DNA of 64,000 nucleotides from Isoetes taiwanensis (taxonomy: Eukaryota > Streptophyta > Lycopodiopsida > Isoetales > Isoetaceae), in assembly GCA_021234155.1 (NCBI GenBank), contig JAJEKV010000072.1, positions 3,848,407 to 3,912,406 on the forward strand, given 5' to 3'. The notes under the pieces were generated by a model. The model saw only the letters and a program-made list of their open reading frames with translations, made no database searches and had not been told where the DNA came from. The translations under genes were made by a program, and so were the position numbers. Below are positions 57,571 to 64,000 of this stretch, piece after piece. Positions within the stretch are counted from its first letter, which is position 1, and every line of letters starts with the position of its first letter.

Positions 57571-60500
57571 TGGATCTATCTAATATCAAGTAAGTCCACT
57601 ATTTCTGGTAGGAAATATGTTCTGGTAGTTGTAGCGTGTTCAAATGCTGACATTAATACTGCTAGGACACAGAACCTTGGTTTCACTTGCAAAGTTGGCA
57701 TGGGGTTTCCATGTTATGCATGCCTGCTCTTATTGACACATACAGCAATGGGAGCAAGAATGCATAACATAGGAACCTCGTGTAGATTTTGTGATGGAGC
57801 TAAGCCAAATCGCCTCATGGCACGCACTTGGATCAAATGGCGCCAGGGCGCCATTCTATTCCAAATACACCCTTAAAATGGTGTATTGGTCTAAATGGCG
57901 CCATAGCGCCATTCGGTTGAAAATGGTGCACGGCTGAAATGTGAATTTGGAGCCATGGCGCCATTTGGTCGAGATGGTTCTTAAATCAAATGGCGCCATG
58001 GCGCCATTTGTTCCAAATTCACACCTATGACTGCCGTAGGTGTGAATTAGGATCAAATGACGCCATGGCGCCATTTGATCCAAGTGCACCGTTTCGACCA
58101 AATGGGGCCATGGCGCCATTTAGCTCCAAATTTAGACCAAAACTTTGTCTTTTGTACTAAATGGCGCCATTTTTGCATGTTTATTGCTTATTTTTCGTCT
58201 AATTCATATGTTCTAAAAAGTGTCGCAATGTATATTGAAACAGGTTCAATTTTCCCCTGTACAACCTGTTCGTCGGAAGGACAATTGTTGCCCGGGGACA
58301 TATTTTGAATAGAACCACTCTTCATGGGAAGGGAATAGATCCTTCAAATGTAGCAATTGAGGTCATGGAGTCCATGATCCCATCGACCGAAGCTTCCCAG
58401 TCCCCATGAGGGGCGATAACATTGGTGAAGCAAGAGGGCACATTCATTCAAGGGCCTAAGAGGGATGTAAAAAACAAAATGAGTGCCCTTCAAGTGAAGA
58501 TACGCCTTTGAGATCCCTCAATTTGCCCTCTTCGAAGAGGATTCATCTAGTAGTCCACCATCCGCCAAGAGTCCCGCCGGACATCGGGCCATCACCACCG
58601 TGGTGAACCAAGCAACACAAAGAAACAAATGAAGAAGACGAGATAGTAGAGGAGATTGGAGGTCATGAGAATCTAGCTGCCCGCCTTGGTCTCAAAGTTG
58701 TTTAAGCCTCAAGATGAGATGCCTACTACCTGCAAACAGATCTACTAGGTTTGCCATGCTACATTTTTCACTCCTCAAGATTGGATCTAAATATTCGGAG
58801 GCTTAATATAGTCTTTAGTGATCCTCGTGATGCTATAGACGATGAGTTCTTGGGTGTATCAAAGGTCGGGCTTCAAAGGGTAACGAATAGATCCAACGGA
58901 AAACCAAAATATCAGTCATGTCATGCTTGTCCGAGAGGCCTATAGCTAACAGGGCCTAGTAACTGGGGACCCATGATGTTTTGCTTCATGATGGTAGGAC
59001 AGTTTCACAACATTTACAAGCTCGAGCTGCTCTCAACAGATGATTTAGAAGTTGAGTGCTTGGAAGCCGATGTTGAGAAACAATTCAAGAGGAAAAGGAA
59101 ATATACATATGTGAAGAGGGTCGAGGGAACCAAAGGGGATAGCAAGGAGGAGAGGATGTGCGCCTCCAAGTCAATCAAGAGTGCTCTAAAATCAACATGC
59201 TCCAAGGACCTAATGTGTCAAAAAACGAGCCGAGCAAGTATGTGACTTAAGAAAAGAATTTTATTCTCAATCAAGCAAAGGCCGTGATTACGCTTTGTTT
59301 TGATGTGTTGAGTGTAACTTATACTGTGGCGCGGGAGGCCAAAATAGTGGTCTCTGGAGTGGAGTGATGTCAATTCGCATGGCGCGTGGCTTTAGGAGTT
59401 GCTCAGTCTACGTTTTATAATTGGAGGAAGAGGTTCGAGTTAGGTGGAAAACGGGCGGAGCATGGTAATACAGCTCTAAGAAGCCTAGATCTCGCGGACA
59501 CTAGCTACGTAAAAGCGTGCTTGATACCTTCATTAGTGAGAATGCGGAGAGCATTCCACATAGAAGCAAAAAAGGAAAGGATGATATAAGGGAGAATGTT
59601 CGCAAACTTCCTTCCATCCTTAATAAGAAGAGTATACATAAGGAAGTGGGTGCCGTGGTGGAAGAATTGACAGGAAAGAGTGTAACCTTGCCAGTTTCGG
59701 ACAATATTTGGAAGAAAGAGTTTCCAAGATAGCCAAACATACAAAGATTCTCCAAGTGTAACATATGTGTAGTCATCAAACAGAAATTGGAAAGAACAAA
59801 AGATACAAGGGAGAGGCGAACCTTTCAATTCAATGGCGGGCACATATGTTGGAACAACGCTCCTCAGAGGGAGTCAATATTGGCATTGGCGTATGTATCA
59901 CATCGCTCACCAAAGTCACCTTTGCATAATACATGATAAGATGGATCAGGTCAAGACACTCACACCAAGAAGTCACCATCTCGCAAAGTCTGTTTGGAGA
60001 GGAGATCACTTGAAGAGCAGCTTGACAGGAGCATTGACACATGGTCATGGTGGACGGGCGGCTTATGGCCATTTCTCTCTTGATCTTTGGAAGGATGACT
60101 CAAACTTTCATGTTGGATCACTTTCTAGGATCCTACACTATCTTGAGTTGCTGGAAGAAGACAAGTGTGGTGATCCGTGGTGGAAGCGTAACTACATTGC
60201 AAATTGATGTAAGCCCTAAAAGATACTCACCACCACCGCAAAGATAAGCTAGCGCAGACACAAGAGAAGATGCCTTCATCTTTTGGTGCCTACTTAGAAG
60301 GCTTCAATCCTCTTCCTCAAATCTCTACTTACAGCTTGGATAATGCATCGGGTCAAAATAAAAATAGATATGTGTTCTCCTACCTCTTATTTGACATGGC
60401 TTAAGGTATTCATGAGATTCAGTTGGCTTCATGATGGTTGGGCACACTCATGACGATATTGATGCATTGTTTGGGAACTTTTCGACGTTAATGAGTTCAT

Positions 60501-61480
60501 CGGATGCTCTAACTTTGCCTGAGTTGCTTTACTTGTTTAGCAAGTGCAATGCAAAGTCTCCTGTTCCATATTTTGTGGATGAAGTTCCAGATTGGAAAGG
60601 CTTTGTCAAGGGATATATCCCTGATAAGGGCCAACGTCTAACAGGCCATACCGACCCATTGCTATTTCGATTTAAAATGGATGGGAAATGGCCCATTATG
60701 CAATATAAGATGCAGCCAACTCATAAAGAGTGGATTCCAGAAAAAGGAATAAGAATGTGGAAGGAGGATGAAAACGGTGAGCCAACGTTACCAACAGGGA
60801 TGCCTAAAAATATCCCTCCAAGGAAGACTTTGAAAGATCTCCCTGGCCTGGCAGACAGCATCAGCAAGTACATAGCATTATGGAATTCCTTCTGCAAAAA
60901 TCAAGAAGAGAGTGTGTTTGCAAGACAGTACAAAGCAACTATGGATTACTGGAACGAGATTCTTTTGTGTTTGGAAGATGTATCTCCAGGACGACCTCAA
61001 AATGATAACTTTTGGTTGCGTACAAGGCAAGAACCTCTACAAGCTGCATTTACTCCAGAGGTTGATGAAGCCAAAGCTTTGTAAGACCTTTGCCTACGAT
61101 TGTGGGCCGCCAGATGGGCGGCCCAAAGGTTACCTATGGATGAGTTCGATCCTCATGCACATGTTACGAAAGGTATGTTCGTTTTAGTCCGACTGAGAGA
61201 CGATGAAACTCCAACGTGGTTGGGCTTTTTACGTAAGAAGATGCCATCCTAGATCCGTAGTCTACAAATTATGGTCACATTTATGTATCATGGTGGATGC
61301 CTGTTGGTCGTGACTATACAGGTTGCTTAACTAAATGTTGGCGACCCAATCCATCAGATCCATCAAGGTATGAGAAGTTAGATGCCATACATTATGCATG
61401 GGATGCAAATAGCAAAAGACCGAAGACTATTCAGATTCCAAAATACATTGTTGACATGTGGGGACATAGCATTAGCTAAA
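57571..61480 (+). pseudogene. DUF7869-type gene, possible transposase, decayed
   Basis: A likely first exon is MDLSNI at 57,571 with a gtaagt donor. Later text in order: DPRDAIDDEFLGVSKVGLQRVTNRSN split between frames at 58,750-58,950; ALGVAQSTFYNWRKRFELG with EHGNTALRS at 59,389-59,490 (a helix-turn-helix-like STFYxWRKRF block); KKSIHKEVGAVVEELTG at about 59,630; FSKCNICVVIKQKLE at about 59,752 (Cys pair); CIIHDKMDQVKT at about 59,920; LTHGHGGRAAYGHFSLDLWK at about 60,032; LDNASGQNKNRYVFSYLLFD at about 60,340; and the long frame 60,431-61,084 starting MMVGHTHDDIDALFG. The tail (FVLVRLRDDETPTWLGFLRK; WMPVGRDYTGCLTKCWRP; YIVDMWGHSI) ends near 61,480. The order matches a widespread uncharacterised eukaryotic family that I believe is DUF7869. 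Stops and frameshifts break it in at least eight places. Confidence 0.6.
57838..58165. repeat. GGCGCC-palindrome cluster in plus-strand gene intron
   Basis: Palindromes or near-palindromes recur every 45-70 bp: about 57,836, 57,893, 57,952, 57,988-58,009 (perfect), 58,055, 58,100 and 58,160. They are separated by tgaatttggtt and tgcaccgtttcga type sequence. These follow the first exon-like piece of the plus-strand gene, mirroring the cluster of the minus-strand gene. Confidence 0.9.
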
Positions 61481-62020
61481 AGCTCTCAATCTCACCATGT
61501 TCTCGATAATCATGTATGTAATTTCTTTTGCTATAATACTTAAACATTTTGGACAATTAATATCCAGTCGATACATCAAATAGCTTTCATTATGCTTATA
61601 CTACATCCTTACATCTTTTATAATAGGTGTTTAATACACATCATTATCTGATGCACACATTATTGATGGCATACATATAATTTAGATGCACATATTATTG
61701 ATGGCATTATTAGAGTCGATGATTCACTCATCTTCAATCCCTCGCTAACGGATCGCATTCAGCTCGTAGGGCATGGCGCTCGAGGAAGCCAAAGAAGATG
61801 GATCACAACACGAAAAGCCGGGCAATGACACTCGTGACCATCAGCTTTAGATTGCAAGTAGGGATCCAAATTTTAACTGCTTTATGTATGCAATCTAACA
61901 ATATCATTGTAGCTCATGGAGCAAAGAATGGTCTCAAACCGATCTTCATACTCATAGATATTATAAGCCATGGGAGATGAATGACTTCTACCACCGAATG
62001 GAGCTGCTTTTATAGTCGTT
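61481..62020. other. Downstream spacer, no gene seen
   Basis: AT-rich with two copies of gcacatattattgatggcat (near 61,650 and 61,683). No coding frame can be supported. Confidence 0.45.
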
Positions 62021-62027
62021 GTAGAAT

Positions 62028-62112
62028 TATTGGTATAATACTTCAGCATATACGTCAGCATTATTGGTATTATACTTCAACATTATTGGTATTATACTTC
62101 AACATTATTGGA
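62028..62112 (+). repeat. Short tandem repeat (attattggtattatacttcaac)
   Basis: About four direct copies of a unit of roughly 22 bp built on attattggtattatacttc with a short aac joint. The first copy is diverged. Confidence 0.8.
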
Positions 62113-62159
62113 TTCGTAGCTATAAATTCTTTTACCTTGCTTTCACTTCTCACGTTTCA

Positions 62160-62595
62160 CCTTGCTACTTGATCTTGATCCTTGCTTCTTGCTCCTTCAT
62201 CTTCCTTGTTCCTTGATCTTCTTGCTACTTGATCTTCCTTGTTCCTTGATCTTCTTGCTACTTGATCTTCCTTGTTCATTTCTTCTTGCTACTTGATCTT
62301 GATCCTTGTTCCTTGTTACTTCATTGATCCTGTGCTCCTTGCTACTTGATCTTGTTCCTTGCTCTTGATCTTGCTACTTGATCTTGTTCCTTGCTACTTG
62401 ATCTTGATCCTTGCTTATTGCTCCTTGATCTTCCTTGTTCCTTGATCTTCTTGCTACTTGATCTTCCTTGTTCATTGCTTCTTGCTACTTGATCTTCATC
62501 CTTGTTCCTTGCTACTTCATTCCCGTGCTCCTTGCTACTTGATCTTGTTCCTTGCTCTTGAACTTGCTACTTGCTCTCGCCCGTGTTCCTTGCTC
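62160..62595 (+). repeat. Minisatellite (cttgctacttgatcttg)
   Basis: More than twenty units of 10-20 bp composed of ttgctacttgatctt, ccttgttccttgatctt and cttgctcctt. A higher-order copy of about 190 bp appears to repeat once (from about 62,205 and 62,430). The tract is pyrimidine-rich on plus. No gene. Confidence 0.92.
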
Positions 62596-62739
62596 GTTTG
62601 GTGATATTTGATTGCTTTTGCAAATGATTGGACCCAATCCTCCCCGGGCTACTCCAGGCAGGCTCAAGCATGCCCCGTGCATTCTGCGGCGGCCCGGCAA
62701 GATGAGCTATTTGACCATTTCTTGGAGTGGAGGTTGGCG

Positions 62740-63110
62740 CCACGGTCCCCACCAAGGAGCTTGCAATGGAGTTGATCAACTTCATTCGAGCGATTTGATT
62801 GTGATCATGAGCCACCGATGGAAATTAATCCATCCCAATATTATAGGAGACTTGCAATGAGGGGAATTCTTGAACCCCCTCCTTATCTCGGACGAGATGC
62901 TACGCCAGCTTGAGGCCTCTTCTTCAGGCTTTGGATATTTAGCACACTCTCTCGGATCAATACATATCGAGAGTTCATTCATGAAATTTGTAAGGGACAG
63001 ATGTATGGCCTTATTAGGGCGCATTACAACGAAAGTACAATGGTTTTGTGGAGTTGGGTCCACTCTTCTTTCGTGAGTATCATCCCATTGGAATTACTTT
63101 TTCTAATGAC
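62740..63110 (+). pseudogene. Coding-like stretch, unidentified
   Basis: A plus-strand frame with one internal stop reads FDCDHEPPMEINPSQYYRRL, then MRGILEPPPYLGRDATPA, and after the stop IHEICKGQMYGLIRAHYNES, then WSWVHSSFVSIIPLELLFLM. The composition is protein-like and better than in the overlapping frames. I do not recognise the family. It could belong to another transposon or to the host. Confidence 0.3.
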
Positions 63111-63182
63111 TAGGTACCCCATATGGTGGGAAGAATCAGCCGGGATATCGTGAGCTCTGGTTTCCCAACCCGGATCGTGGGT

Positions 63183-63450
63183 TAGCCCTTGGGGAAGGGA
63201 AGGGAAAGGGAAGGGGTTAGGAACCCGGGGAAGGTTACTAGGGACATACATAGTTCATACTTCGGTCTCTATTGTGTTTGGAAGTTGGTATATGATATCG
63301 TGTTATTATGTTCTCTAAATATTCATGTATGTATGATACACGTGTACTGCACGTGTATACAACCCCCCATATAAGGTCTATGATACGTGGTAATCGTACA
63401 CGCGTGTATACAACCCCCGATAAGGTCTATACAACCCCCGTAATGAAAAA
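63183..63450 (+). repeat. Purine run and cacgtgtatacaaccccc repeats
   Basis: 63,183-63,222 is a G/A-rich run of gggaaggg words. From about 63,350 three copies of gtatacaacccccnnataagg-like sequence with acacgtgta or acacgcgtgta palindromes occur. No coding significance. Confidence 0.7.
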
Positions 63451-64000
63451 ATCCAGTTTACTAAAAAAAAATTCCCATTATAATGAAATTGTGCTTTCTT
63501 TTATTCAATGCCCACGCTTTGTCGGGATGCTCTTCAAAGTTCTCAGAAATATTTTGGATCATAGCCAGCTAGGATTTAGAGTTGCCACTATAGTTCAGGT
63601 TTGTGCCAAGAAATTTCAGGTTTGATCGTACTCTCACTGTCTTTGTTTTATACTCTTAGGCTCTATTTTATTCCGACCATGAAGGAGAAGCAAGGTATTT
63701 TAGAGCTTTTGCTTTGAAAATTTATCTTGTCAATCACTAACTTGAGCTAACTTAGGAATAAATTTATAGAAATGGAGCTAAGAGTGCAATAATGGGGCAG
63801 AAAAGCGTGTTAAGCTATGCAGCAGCAGGTATGACTTATCAAGCCCTTTGCTTTCAGATCTGAATTCCTTAATGGCCTCAAAAATTTAGAAATGTGTTTT
63901 TCTCTTCCTTTTTTTGTTCACAATTTTAGACCTGATTAGAGGCTTCCTTAATTGAGCTACCTTCTTTCGTATATAACATGCACTATAACTCTATTTATTG
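63451..64000. other. AT-rich window end, no gene supported
   Basis: One 105-codon plus frame (63,308-63,625) runs out of the repeats and has no recognisable domain. The rest is T-rich and may be intron. Confidence 0.4.

Noticed and set aside
57295-57876. 193-codon Arg/Cys-rich frame as the first exon of the plus-strand gene
   Set aside because: It lies in a spacer with palindromes at its end and has no recognisable domain. The ATG at 57,571 with a following gtaagt donor is a more economical first exon, though not proven.

Overview
The window looks like nuclear DNA of a land plant with a large, transposon-rich genome. It holds a plant-type CACTA (En/Spm) TNP2 transposase, a plant L1 LINE with a DUF4283-like ORF1, Helitrons with plant-type ends, and a short AAACCCT telomere-type run. 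I cannot name the species. The style of both reverse transcriptases leaves a non-flowering plant possible, but that is a weak inference. I see no intact host gene, rRNA, tRNA or CRISPR array. Nearly everything is transposon, decayed transposon gene, captured gene fragment or satellite-like repeat.

Region by region. 1-4,038: the right-hand part of a CACTA-like element (decayed minus-strand coding, a four-copy repeat, an 850-bp polypurine tract, CpG-rich subterminal repeats). 4,039-15,356 and 17,313-23,575: two blocks of one tandem array with a unit of about 1.1 kb. They are separated by, and end in, two copies of the same junction: a CACTA-like terminus followed by the 3' part of a TNP2 gene. 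23,708-28,740: the longer TNP2 pseudogene on the minus strand, with DUF4218- and DUF4216-like tails. 28,740-34,371: its 5' flank, carrying a captured three-exon SNF2 helicase fragment, heat-shock-element-like sequences and a CpG-rich subterminal region ending in a CACTA-type terminus at 34,371. 34,400-35,060: a reverse-transcriptase fragment from a different LINE.

35,536-51,467: a broken gene resembling beta-class N4/N6 DNA methyltransferases. It is split by an L1 LINE (36,027-51,139) with a 15-bp target-site duplication and a poly(A) tail. That LINE is itself split by two Helitrons (39,804-44,069 and 45,045-47,887). Removing each Helitron between host A and T rejoins the LINE reading frame. 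Helitron 1 also carries a 514-bp hAT-type MITE with an exact 8-bp duplication. The insertion order is therefore readable: methyltransferase-like gene, then LINE, then Helitrons, then MITE.

52,393-61,480: two divergently oriented decayed genes around an A+T-rich spacer with a (TA)n tract. The plus-strand gene carries a VGHTHDDID motif that I associate with DUF7869-type proteins. The minus-strand gene has a possible ParB-like fold and a long Lys/Arg tract. Introns and flanks of both are studded with a 22-bp palindrome built on GGCGCCATGGCGCC. This is the best candidate for an undescribed mobile element. 61,480-64,000 holds minisatellites and an unidentified coding-like stretch.
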